Positions 17,628 through 25,748 of a DNA stretch of 64,000 nt are shown piece after piece. The stretch comes from Psychrobacter sp. bablab_jr014. Lineage in GTDB: Bacteria > Pseudomonadota > Gammaproteobacteria > Pseudomonadales > Moraxellaceae. Both the position numbers and the translations under genes were made by a program. The notes below the pieces were generated by a model. The model was not told the DNA's origin. It ran no database searches and worked only from the letters and a program-made list of their open reading frames with translations. How positions within the stretch are numbered: position 1 is the first letter of the stretch; each line of letters begins with the position of its first letter. The stretch lies in assembly GCF_016464015.1 (NCBI RefSeq), contig NZ_JACDXT010000019.1, positions 186,001-250,000 on the forward strand, given 5' to 3'.

Positions 17628-18152
17628 ATGCAGCGTTTAAAAATCGTTTTTAGTGGCCCAATGGGCGCAGGTAAGACCGCCGCCATTGCCAGCTTGTCTG
17701 ACATTGAGGTGGTGTCAACTGAGGTGCAAAATACTGACCTTGACGCGCACAGTAAGTCGCTGACCACCGTAGGTATGGATTATGGTGAGCTGACCATTGG
17801 TGATGGCACCAGTATTGGGCTGTATGGTACGCCTGGGCAGGAGCGTTTTAGTTTTATTTGGCCGATATTGGCGCAAGGCGCGCTGGGCGTTATTATTCTG
17901 ATAGACCATTCAGCGCCCGATTCAGTCGCGGATTTGGCGCATTATTTAGAGACGTTTGATAAGATTTATCAAGGCCGTGTGGTCGTTGGCATAAGCCACG
18001 TTGATGAAAAACCTGAGCGTCCATTTAATGTGTATCGCGAGTGGCTGGACAGTAAAGGGCGTATGCTGCCCATTTTTCCTGTCGATATGCGTGAAAAAGA
18101 CGATGTCTTATTGCTCGTTGAAACCATCATTACTGCGTTAGAAGATGCTTAA
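17628..18152 (+). CDS. Small Ras-like GTPase (COG2229 / CvnD-like)
   Basis: A 174-residue single-domain GTPase. The P-loop is GPMGAGKT (10-17), the switch I region holds TTVGMDYG (46-53) and switch II is GTPGQERF (67-74). The expected G4 motif (NKxD or a variant) is replaced by GISHVD at 121-126, so guanine specificity may be altered. The TVGMDYG and LYGTPGQERF blocks recall GTPases encoded in actinobacterial conservons (CvnD) and, more distantly, MglA. The next gene encodes a roadblock/LC7 protein, the classical partner type (MglB, CvnB). The likely role is a GTPase switch with its roadblock regulator; the process controlled is unknown. GAAGAGG precedes the ATG. Confidence 0.8.
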   Translation: MQRLKIVFSGPMGAGKTAAIASLSDIEVVSTEVQNTDLDAHSKSLTTVGMDYGELTIGDGTSIGLYGTPGQERFSFIWPILAQGALGVIILIDHSAPDSVADLAHYLETFDKIYQGRVVVGISHVDEKPERPFNVYREWLDSKGRMLPIFPVDMREKDDVLLLVETIITALEDA

Positions 18153-18190
18153 ACAATTATTTTACTATAGCGTAGAAGTGGTGCTATACA

Positions 18191-18218
18191 TTTGCCATAC
18201 CCTTTTTGCCATACCCTT
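18191..18218. repeat. Tandem 14-base repeat, two copies
   Basis: TTTGCCATACCCTT occurs twice head to tail without a mismatch in the 127-base gap between the GTPase and roadblock genes. It may be a simple slippage duplication; a regulator site is possible but not supported further. Confidence 0.7.
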
Positions 18219-18279
18219 ATAGCGGCGTACTGATGCGCTAAAACCTTACCGTGTTTATAATTTTGATGATGGATACATT

Positions 18280-18723
18280 ATGTTTAATGATGCTTTGTTC
18301 CAGAACCAATCCAATCGTGTGCAGCCCTCTGACGCTTATTTAGCATCAGCAAAAGCTGTTTTGCATGAGCTGGTATACACCACCAGCGGTATTGACGGTG
18401 TGCTGTTAGCCTCGACAGATGGCTTTGAAATTGCGTCCATATTTCAAAAAGACTATGATGGCGGCAAGCTCTCTGCAGTAGGCAGCTCAATTCTGGCATT
18501 GGTACAGGCATTGACCCAAGAAGCGCAGCTGACGGGCTGTCGTTCGGTGATTTTGGATGCCAATAATGGCAAAGTTATGATCAGCTCGGTAGCCAATGAA
18601 AACTTACCGATGATTCTCATTTTGGTTACCAAGCAACAAGTATTATTGGGGCAAATCATGCATGGCATGAACAAAGCCACCAACGAGCTGGTGGCCTTAG
18701 ATGCAGAGCATAACCATAAATAA
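18280..18723 (+). CDS. Roadblock/LC7 domain protein (MglB/CvnB-like)
   Basis: A 147-residue protein whose core (about 25-135) has the roadblock/LC7 pattern: VLHELVYTTSGIDGVLLAST, then DGFEIAS, a helix with SILALVQALTQEA, and strands ending in LILVTKQQVLLGQI. Roadblock proteins form dimers that act as GAPs or scaffolds for small GTPases. The preceding gene encodes such a GTPase, so they are very likely partners. A TATAAT box at 18256-18261 suggests it may also have its own promoter. No membrane segment. The convergent photolyase gene ends 21 bases away. Confidence 0.8.
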   Translation: MFNDALFQNQSNRVQPSDAYLASAKAVLHELVYTTSGIDGVLLASTDGFEIASIFQKDYDGGKLSAVGSSILALVQALTQEAQLTGCRSVILDANNGKVMISSVANENLPMILILVTKQQVLLGQIMHGMNKATNELVALDAEHNHK

Positions 18724-18744
18724 GCGTGCTGTGTTAATCCGCGG

Positions 18745-20415
18745 CTACTTGCTGTCTTTAAACATCGCAATGGTGTCTCTACGCGCCGCCTTATGATCGA
18801 CGATAGGGGCAGGATAATCAATATCAGTATAAGGATTGTCCTGCTTTTTGCTTTTCTGCTTATCCTTATCTTTTTTCTCTTTTTGTTTTTTGTCCTTATC
18901 GCCAAAAGCTTTATTCAGCTTGGCTTCAGAGTGCAAGACATCCGCAGGCACATCCTTAAGCTCAGGCAACCACTGCTTAATAAATAGCGCGTCTTTGTCG
19001 TGGCTTTTGCCTTGGCTAAAGGGATTCATAATACGAAAGTATGGCGCAGAGTCCGTACCTGTTGAGGCGCTCCACTGCCAGCCGCCGTTATTTGAGGCAA
19101 AGTCGCCATCAATCAGGTTTTGCACAAAATACTTTTCGCCCCAGCGCCAATCTATCAATAAATCTTTGGTTAAAAACATCGCCACCACCATGCGCAAGCG
19201 ATTGTGCATAAAGCCTGTGGCATTTAAGCAGCGCATGGCCGCATCAACAAGGGGCACGCCTGTATGCCCGCAACACCATGCGGCAAAACTGTCTTCATCG
19301 TTTGACCAGCTTATCGCCTTATCAAGCTTTTGATTGTACGCCTCGTGGCGAATCAATTCGGGACGGTCACAGAGCACATGGCGGTAAAAATCGCGCCATG
19401 CCAGCTCGCTACACCAGCGGGTAATGTCTGTCTCATCACTGTCTTTATTGTCTCGCTTACGCTCTAAATGCGCTATGGCGGCGATATAACAGCGGCGCGG
19501 GCTGATCATACCTGTCGTCAGATACGCAGACAGGCGACTGGTTGCGTGCGAATGCGGCGTATCGCGGTGCGAGTCATAATCGTCAATATCATCGCTAATA
19601 AAATCATGCAAGCGCGTCTCAGGTGCGCCCATATCGGTAGGATACGCATCACGTGTACACGCCAACTGGTCGGCAATGTCAATGTGTTGTAAAGCATCGC
19701 GCTTTTGCCAATCGTCTTCATAGTCTTTGACAATGTCTTTGATAAGGGTTGCGATGCCGCTTTTATTATCAGCGTGTGTGATTTTCTTAGGCAGTACGTC
19801 ACGAAGCGATTGGTTGGGTGCTGGCGTATGCTCATTGACCGCGCAAGGGCTGTGGCAATGTATGGGACTGACGTCTAAGTGCTGTTGCCACTTTTTATAA
19901 AATGGCGTAAAGACTTTGTACATGGTGTTGTCGCCCGTGGTGATACTGGCAGGTGGCAACACGCACTGGTCGTGATGACGAATCACGCTGATGTTGTGCT
20001 CAGCAAGGTTGGCAATCAATTGGGTATCGCGATTGATTTCATTTTCTTCATATTCATGGTTTGCCATTACACATTTCACATGCGTATCCAAACACAGCTG
20101 TGTCAATACATCCACGCAGTCGCTAAAAGTATCGCAGACCGCGACCGTTAATGTGATGTTTAAGTCATCTTTGAGCGCCTTAGCCAAATGCGGCAAACGG
20201 CGCATGATAAAGTCCACTTGCGTCACCGCCGTATCGTGCTGTTGCCACTGCTCAGGGGTGATAAAAAACACCGCAGAAACGTATGCGTGGTCTTTGTTTG
20301 CCTTTTCACACAGCGCCGTCAGTGCGGTATTGTCATCAATGCGCAAATCGCGACGAAACCACATCAGATAGTGTAATGGCGCCAGTTGATTGTTGTCTAT
20401 TTTTTTATCTGTCAT
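18745..20415 (-). CDS. phrB: Deoxyribodipyrimidine photolyase (class I CPD type)
   Basis: Light-driven flavoprotein that repairs cyclobutane pyrimidine dimers. The N-terminal Rossmann antenna domain begins YLMWFRRDLRIDDNTAL. The FAD domain contains TSRLSAYLTTGMISPR, WCSELAWRDFYRHV and the signature SNNGGWQWSASTGTDSAPYF. The last 29 residues (including YPAPIVDHKAARRDTIAMF) are the normal photolyase C-terminus. Its 556 residues exceed the usual 470-500. Part of the excess is a lysine/aspartate tract at about residues 506-527, placed just before that terminal segment. Convergent with the roadblock gene and divergent from trpF. Confidence 0.95.
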   Translation of the reverse strand: MTDKKIDNNQLAPLHYLMWFRRDLRIDDNTALTALCEKANKDHAYVSAVFFITPEQWQQHDTAVTQVDFIMRRLPHLAKALKDDLNITLTVAVCDTFSDCVDVLTQLCLDTHVKCVMANHEYEENEINRDTQLIANLAEHNISVIRHHDQCVLPPASITTGDNTMYKVFTPFYKKWQQHLDVSPIHCHSPCAVNEHTPAPNQSLRDVLPKKITHADNKSGIATLIKDIVKDYEDDWQKRDALQHIDIADQLACTRDAYPTDMGAPETRLHDFISDDIDDYDSHRDTPHSHATSRLSAYLTTGMISPRRCYIAAIAHLERKRDNKDSDETDITRWCSELAWRDFYRHVLCDRPELIRHEAYNQKLDKAISWSNDEDSFAAWCCGHTGVPLVDAAMRCLNATGFMHNRLRMVVAMFLTKDLLIDWRWGEKYFVQNLIDGDFASNNGGWQWSASTGTDSAPYFRIMNPFSQGKSHDKDALFIKQWLPELKDVPADVLHSEAKLNKAFGDKDKKQKEKKDKDKQKSKKQDNPYTDIDYPAPIVDHKAARRDTIAMFKDSK

Positions 20416-20700
20416 AAGGCGTCCTTTTTTAATTTTTTAAGGTCAAGGTAGGATAAAAATAAAACCATCACACCAGCAAATACCAGCGCGTACAAGATGG
20501 CTAAAAGTATGCTAGGATAAGTTTTTATGCGCAATTGAAACCCTGTCTGAGTAACACGATTATCCGTACGGGTAACAAATTGCCATCACTTCTTTACCCC
20601 AAAGACCGCAAAATAAGGGACATTTATGCTTGCGGGATTTGGGTTTGTCTTTTTTGGCTCAGCGACTGATTGATAGGTTTTGTTAAGGCCGAGCGACACA
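20416..20700. other. Divergent intergenic region phrB / trpF
   Basis: About 285 bases with no credible gene. It must hold both outward promoters. No clear terminator, trp-leader peptide or operator palindrome was recognised by eye. The right end runs into a G8 tract, listed separately. Confidence 0.4.
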
Positions 20701-20708
20701 GGGGGGGG
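20701..20708 (+). repeat. G8 homopolymer at the trpF ribosome binding site
   Basis: Eight consecutive G follow ACACA and end four bases before the trpF ATG at 20713. The tract overlaps the position of the Shine-Dalgarno sequence. Length change by slippage would alter the spacing of the ribosome binding site. Confidence 0.8.
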
Positions 20709-20712
20709 CAGA

Positions 20713-21366
20713 ATGCAGGTTAAGTTTTGTGGGTTTACCGAAGCGGCAGATATTCGTGCTGCTGTAGCGCTCGGTGTGGATGCGATTGGCTTGGTGTTTT
20801 ATCCGCCCAGCCCGCGTGCCGTAGATATCGAGACGGCGCGTGAGTTGGTCAACGCGGTTCCTGCTTTTGTTAGCATTACTGCCTTGGTGGTCAACATATC
20901 GATGCAGGATTTACAAACACTTGCCGATTCAGTATGCTTTGATGTCGTGCAGTTTCATGGTGACGAAACACCCGAGCAATGCCAAAGGCTCGCAGGCGCG
21001 ATTAACAAGCGCTGGATAAAGGCGCTGCGCGTCAATAAAGACACGCACAGCTTAGCCAGTATTACTGATGAGATTGCCGCCTATAGCGAGGCAGGGGCGA
21101 GCAGTGTGCTGCTGGATGCGTATCATAAAGATGCTTACGGCGGCACGGGGCACCGCTTTGATTGGTCACTCATTCCCAAAGACAGCGATGTACCTTTGGT
21201 TTTGGCAGGCGGATTGACACCTGATAATGCTGCGGATACTTTGCATCTGCCTATACAAGCGCTGGATGTCAGTGGCGGTATCGAATACGCCAAAGGTAAA
21301 AAGGATAAAGAGAAGATGCAGGCGTTTATTGCCGCAGCGAAGAGCGCTGGCCACCACCATCTATAG
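20713..21366 (+). CDS. trpF: Phosphoribosylanthranilate isomerase
   Basis: Third committed step of tryptophan synthesis: an Amadori rearrangement of phosphoribosylanthranilate, cytosolic TIM barrel. VKFCGFT carries the catalytic Cys in the family motif (KICG in most homologues, KFCG here). DAIGLVFYPPSPR and the phosphate loops LAGGLTPDNA and LDVSGGIEYAKGKKD are clear. The catalytic Asp is in SVLLDAYHKDAYGGTG. I chose the ATG at 20713 (217 residues) because the frame upstream to 20680 crosses the G8 tract and adds non-homologous residues. An SDR gene separates it from trpBA. Confidence 0.95.
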   Translation: MQVKFCGFTEAADIRAAVALGVDAIGLVFYPPSPRAVDIETARELVNAVPAFVSITALVVNISMQDLQTLADSVCFDVVQFHGDETPEQCQRLAGAINKRWIKALRVNKDTHSLASITDEIAAYSEAGASSVLLDAYHKDAYGGTGHRFDWSLIPKDSDVPLVLAGGLTPDNAADTLHLPIQALDVSGGIEYAKGKKDKEKMQAFIAAAKSAGHHHL

Positions 21367-21572
21367 TCAGTACCGAATAAAAAGATACAGCATAAAAAGT
21401 GCGCTCGATGAAACGGTACTTTTCGTCGCCTCTGGAGATAAAGTCACAGCAAGCAAGAAAGATACCGTTTTATCTCACTATATTTTGTTTATAAAGAACT
21501 GATTTTATGATGTGTTTATCAATGTCTCATAACGATGTAGACAACCAAAATAGCAACGATAAGGATAAAACA

Positions 21573-22325
21573 ATGAAAGTCATGGTAACAGGGGCAAGTG
21601 CAGGGTTTGGGGCAGCGATAGCGCGCGCGTTTATTGCAAAAGGGCATACCGTGATTGGTACAGGTCGCCGCCAAGACAAGCTTGATACGTTAAAGTCTGA
21701 GCTTGGCGATAACTTTGTACCCTTAAGCTTTGATATTAGCGATGTGGCTGCTACTAAAGCTGCTGTGGAATCTCTGCCAGAAGCGCTGCAAACGCTAGAT
21801 GTGCTCGTGAACAATGCAGGACTTGCCATCGGTCTTGAGACGGCGGACAAGTCGGATATGAGCGAATGGCAACAGATGATTGATACAAATGTCACAGGCC
21901 TATGCAACATCACGCAGCTACTGCTGCCAAAGATGGTGGCGGCAAATACAGGCTACATCATTAATATCGGCTCAACGGCAGGCACGTACCCCTATGCAGG
22001 CGGTAACGTGTATGGCGCGACAAAAGCCTTTGTGCGCCAATTTAGCTTAAACCTGCGCGCCGATTTGATTGGTACGGCGCTACGCGTCACCAATGTCGAG
22101 CCAGGATTATGCGAAGGCACAGAGTTCTCTAATGTCCGCTTTCGCGGGGATGACCAAAAGGCAGCGAACGTGTATAAAGACGTTGATGCCATTCGTCCAG
22201 AAGACATTGCAAATATCGTTTTATGGCTTACTGAGCAGCCAAAGCATGTTAATATCAATGCCATTGAAGTCATGCCTACCGCTCAGAGCTTTGCGCCATT
22301 ACATATACAGCGCCAAGCCTTATAA
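21573..22325 (+). CDS. Short-chain dehydrogenase/reductase, YdfG-like
   Basis: A 250-residue classical SDR. Cofactor motif TGASAGFGAAIARAF, NNAG in DVLVNNAGLA, catalytic Ser/Tyr/Lys in INIGSTAGTYPYAGGNVYGATKAFV, and a C-terminal NVEPGLCEGTEFSNVRFRGD block typical of E. coli YdfG (3-hydroxy acid / L-allo-threonine dehydrogenase, NADP+). The start at 21573 has AAGGA seven bases upstream; the open frame extending back to 21507 is poorly coding. It lies between trpF and trpB, which is unusual, and no role in tryptophan synthesis is implied. Confidence 0.85.
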   Translation: MKVMVTGASAGFGAAIARAFIAKGHTVIGTGRRQDKLDTLKSELGDNFVPLSFDISDVAATKAAVESLPEALQTLDVLVNNAGLAIGLETADKSDMSEWQQMIDTNVTGLCNITQLLLPKMVAANTGYIINIGSTAGTYPYAGGNVYGATKAFVRQFSLNLRADLIGTALRVTNVEPGLCEGTEFSNVRFRGDDQKAANVYKDVDAIRPEDIANIVLWLTEQPKHVNINAIEVMPTAQSFAPLHIQRQAL

Positions 22326-22384
22326 GTACACAGGTAAGAGGATGCTGATAACCAGCATAAAGTAAGATAACAAGGATACTTATC

Positions 22385-23602
22385 ATGTCGAATGCTACTG
22401 CAATTAACTTTACCGCTCAGCCAGATGCTCATGGACACTTCGGCGTTCACGGTGGCCGTTTTGTTTCTGAAACCCTAATGGCAGCACTAGAAGAGCTAGA
22501 GACGCTATATACCAAAGTTAAGGCAGACCCCGCATTTTGGCAAGAGTATCATGACGACCTTGTGAATTATGTCGGACGTCCTACCCCACTATATCATGCC
22601 AAGCGTTTGAGTAATGAGATTGGTGGCGCGCAGATTTATTTTAAGCGTGAAGACTTAAACCATACAGGCGCGCATAAGGTTAATAACACCATCGGTCAGG
22701 CACTGCTTGCCAAAATGTGTGGCAAAAAACGCATCATCGCTGAAACAGGGGCAGGTCAGCATGGCGTGGCAACCGCCACGATTGCAGCGCGCCTTGGACT
22801 TGAATGTATCGTCTATATGGGCGCAGACGATGTCGAGCGCCAAAAGATGAACGTCTATCGCATGCGCTTATTGGGTGCAAAAGTCGTGCCTGTTACCTCA
22901 GGTTCACGTACGCTCAAAGACGCGATGAACGAAGCGATGCGCGACTGGGTGACCAACGTCGATAGCACCTATTACATCATTGGTACGGTCGCAGGGCCAC
23001 ACCCTTATCCGCTACTCGTGCGTGATTTTCAAGCGATTATCGGTAGAGAAGCCCGCATTCAGCATTTAGAAAAAACGGACAAACTGCCTGACGCCCTTGT
23101 GGCCTGTGTCGGTGGTGGTTCCAACGCTATCGGTCTGTTCTATGACTTCTTAAATGATAAAGAAGTGGCCATGTACGGCGTCGAAGCGACAGGCGATGGT
23201 ATCGAGACGGGTCGCCACTCAGCGCCGCTTGCTGCGGGGCGCATTGGTGTATTACACGGCAATCGCACGTATCTGATGGCAGATGATGACGGTCAGATTC
23301 AAGAGACGCATTCTATCTCAGCGGGTCTGGATTACCCAGGTGTGGGCCCTGAGCACAGCTTCTTAAAAGACGTTGAGCGCGTGCAATATGTCGGCTGTAC
23401 GGACAAAGAAGCGCTGCACGGTTTCCATGAAGTGACCAGTAAAGAGGGCATCATCCCTGCGCTCGAGTCGGCGCACGCGGTCGCCTATGCACTCAAACTT
23501 GCCAAAACCATGACCCCAGAGCAAAGCATCATCGTTAATATGTCAGGTCGCGGTGACAAGGACTTGCATTCAGTTATGCAGGCAGAAGGCATTGAGTTAT
23601 AA
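22385..23602 (+). CDS. trpB: Tryptophan synthase beta chain
   Basis: PLP enzyme joining indole and serine to tryptophan; forms an alpha2-beta2 complex with TrpA through an indole tunnel. The PLP lysine lies in [15 protein letters not shown], the phosphate-binding loop is [10 protein letters not shown], and the C-terminal [11 protein letters not shown] block is intact. Its 405 residues match the family (about 397). AAGGATA precedes the ATG. It is 63 bases upstream of trpA, so the two are probably co-transcribed. Confidence 0.98.
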   Translation: MSNATAINFTAQPDAHGHFGVHGGRFVSETLMAALEELETLYTKVKADPAFWQEYHDDLVNYVGRPTPLYHAKRLSNEIGGAQIYFKREDLNHTGAHKVNNTIGQALLAKMCGKKRIIAETGAGQHGVATATIAARLGLECIVYMGADDVERQKMNVYRMRLLGAKVVPVTSGSRTLKDAMNEAMRDWVTNVDSTYYIIGTVAGPHPYPLLVRDFQAIIGREARIQHLEKTDKLPDALVACVGGGSNAIGLFYDFLNDKEVAMYGVEATGDGIETGRHSAPLAAGRIGVLHGNRTYLMADDDGQIQETHSISAGLDYPGVGPEHSFLKDVERVQYVGCTDKEALHGFHEVTSKEGIIPALESAHAVAYALKLAKTMTPEQSIIVNMSGRGDKDLHSVMQAEGIEL

Positions 23603-23665
23603 GTTGAGATAACTTAAGCGCTGCATAGCGATTGTTGTCATCTTTGATAAACTATTGAGAGTATT

Positions 23666-24496
23666 ATGACCCGAATTAAAAGCACTTTTGACACCTTAAA
23701 GTCACAAAACAAAAAAGCCTTGATTCCTTATGTGATGGCAGGCGACCCAAACCCCAGCGTCACCGTAGACTTGCTGCATGAGCTGGTCGCGCATGGTGCC
23801 GACATGATTGAGCTGGGTTTGCCATTTTCTGACCCAATGGCCGATGGCCCGACCGTATCACTGGCAGGCGAGCGCGCTTTGGCGGCAGGCACCAGTACCC
23901 GCGATGCGCTGGACATGGTTGCTAAATTCCGCGAAACAGACAGCGATACGCCCATTATTATCATGGGTTATTTAAACCCTGTTGAAATCATTGGCTATGA
24001 TAACTTCATTAATCGTTGTACTGAATCGGGCGTTGACGGCGTATTGATGGTGGATTTGCCACCTGCGGAAGCAGGCGATTTTACCCAAAAGCTGCAAGAC
24101 CACGACATGAACGGGATTTTCTTATTGTCGCCGACCACGCTGGCTGCACGCCGCAAACAAGTTTTAACCCATTGCAGCGGCTATATTTATTATGTCTCAT
24201 TAAAAGGCGTCACAGGCTCAGCGACGCTTGATACCAATGATGTGTCCGCCCAAGTGCAAGCCATCAAAGCCGATACCGATTTGCCTGTATGTGTGGGCTT
24301 TGGTATCCGTGATGGTGCGTCCGCAAAAGCGGTGGGTCAACACGCTGATGGCGTGATTGTCGGCAGTGCCTTGGTACAGAATTTTGCGGATGTGGGTGAG
24401 GATGCCAAAGCCATCGAAAACGCCCGCGCCAATATTATGGCAAAAATGGACGAGCTGCGCGCCGCCTTGGACAGTTTGTCTGTCACACCAGCGTAG
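23666..24496 (+). CDS. trpA: Tryptophan synthase alpha chain
   Basis: Cleaves indole-3-glycerol phosphate to indole and glyceraldehyde 3-phosphate. YVMAGDPNP, then ELGLPFSDPMADGPT, which contains the catalytic Glu and Asp. The phosphate loops GVTGSATLD and GFGIRDGASA and the VIVGSALV strand are present. There are 276 residues. GAGAG lies before the ATG. Last gene of the trp group here; the accD promoter region follows. Confidence 0.98.
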   Translation: MTRIKSTFDTLKSQNKKALIPYVMAGDPNPSVTVDLLHELVAHGADMIELGLPFSDPMADGPTVSLAGERALAAGTSTRDALDMVAKFRETDSDTPIIIMGYLNPVEIIGYDNFINRCTESGVDGVLMVDLPPAEAGDFTQKLQDHDMNGIFLLSPTTLAARRKQVLTHCSGYIYYVSLKGVTGSATLDTNDVSAQVQAIKADTDLPVCVGFGIRDGASAKAVGQHADGVIVGSALVQNFADVGEDAKAIENARANIMAKMDELRAALDSLSVTPA

Positions 24497-24528
24497 CGCC
24501 CCATTAATCAGATGACTTTGCTAAATTT

Positions 24529-24561
24529 AGTTTACGTGTGTAAACTAATATGACGTATAAT
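24529..24561 (+). promoter_or_regulatory. accD promoter with inverted-repeat operator candidate
   Basis: A perfect seven-base inverted repeat AGTTTAC-GTGT-GTAAACT (24529-24546) lies just upstream of a consensus -10 TATAAT (24556-24561), covering the expected -35 position. Its placement suggests a repressor operator controlling accD; the regulator is not known from this window. Confidence 0.55.
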
Positions 24562-24625
24562 CATTGAATAATGAGCAAATGGGCGCGCCTCATAACCGCC
24601 TACTTGCATAAGCTTTCTTATTTTA

Positions 24626-25591
24626 ATGGGCAAGTGTATGAGCGAGCTTGTCCAGCAGCCTTTAATAATGGCGATGACTATGACTGATATTCAAAATCCA
24701 ACGGCTGCGGCCACTGATAACAAGAAACCTTCTTGGTTAGAGCGCAGCGTTCCTGGCGTTAAGCAGCAGTTGACCGCACCGTTAACTGCCGTCAATACGG
24801 AGCCATCAACCGAGTGTCCAAACTGTCATACAGTAACGACCAACACCGCCCTGATTTTTAATTGCTATGTGTGCCCGCATTGTGACCATCACTTGACCAT
24901 GAGCGCGCGCGATCGTCTAAAGTGGTTCTTAGACGACGTGGACGCCGAGATGGGTCAGCAGTTCACTGCAAAAGATCCCCTACAGTTCGTAGACAGCAAA
25001 CCGTATCCCAAGCGCATGACCGAAGCCCAAGAAAAAACAGGCGAAAGCGAAGCTCTTATTGTGATGCGCGGCAAATTGCGCAATCTGGATGTGGTGAGCT
25101 GTGCTTTTGATTTTCGCTTTATGGGCGGCTCGATGGGTTCTGTGGTGGGTGACCGTTTTGTGGAAGCCGCAGAGTATGCCCTAGAGCATCGTATGCCTTT
25201 GGTATGCTTTGCAGCCTCAGGCGGCGCACGTATGCAAGAAGGCCTGTTGTCACTGATGCAAATGGCTCGTACTGCTGCTGCCATTGAGCGTTTGCGCTTG
25301 GCGGGTGTACCGTACTTGGTCGTATTAACCAATCCTGTTTACGGCGGCGTGACCGCGTCACTTGCTATGCTTGGCGATATCCATTTGGCAGAGCCAAAAG
25401 CGATGATTGGCTTTGCAGGTAAGCGCGTGATTGAGCAGACCGTACGCGAAAAACTGGAAGAACCGTTCCAGCGCGCTGAATACTTATTAGACCATGGTGT
25501 GGTCGATGAAGTGGTGCACCGTCACCAACTGATTGACACCAGCTATCGCTTACTTGCCAAGCTGTGTCAGCAGCCAAATATTCAAGCGTAA
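24626..25591 (+). CDS. accD: Acetyl-CoA carboxylase carboxyltransferase subunit beta
   Basis: Beta half of the carboxyltransferase that forms malonyl-CoA for fatty acid synthesis, partner of AccA. The N-terminal zinc ribbon is Cys64-x2-Cys67 and Cys83-x2-Cys86 (ECPNCHT and YVCPHCDHH, 15 residues apart as in E. coli). The crotonase-fold domain has FMGGSMGSVVGD, ASGGARMQEG, NPVYGGVTASLA and GFAGKRVIEQT. The N-terminus is about 35 residues longer than in E. coli. Possible starts are ATG at 24626, 24638 or 24668, none with a strong ribosome binding site. Followed by folC and dedD as in many gammaproteobacteria. Confidence 0.96.
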   Translation: MGKCMSELVQQPLIMAMTMTDIQNPTAAATDNKKPSWLERSVPGVKQQLTAPLTAVNTEPSTECPNCHTVTTNTALIFNCYVCPHCDHHLTMSARDRLKWFLDDVDAEMGQQFTAKDPLQFVDSKPYPKRMTEAQEKTGESEALIVMRGKLRNLDVVSCAFDFRFMGGSMGSVVGDRFVEAAEYALEHRMPLVCFAASGGARMQEGLLSLMQMARTAAAIERLRLAGVPYLVVLTNPVYGGVTASLAMLGDIHLAEPKAMIGFAGKRVIEQTVREKLEEPFQRAEYLLDHGVVDEVVHRHQLIDTSYRLLAKLCQQPNIQA

Positions 25592-25748
25592 GGCAACGTC
25601 ATTGCCCGCTTTTTTAAGCTGAATATTTTATAAATAGCATTTGTCACTTTGTGTGATAAGTGCTATTTTTTGGCCTGTACACTTTGGTGTACGAATGCCC
25701 TATATTTTTATTGGCTACGATTTCTTGCCACTTTTTACAGGTATTTTT

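Noticed and set aside
18836..19333. 165-residue plus-strand frame inside phrB
   Set aside because: Its phenylalanine/serine-rich start is the complement of the lysine-rich photolyase tract; the photolyase is firmly supported.
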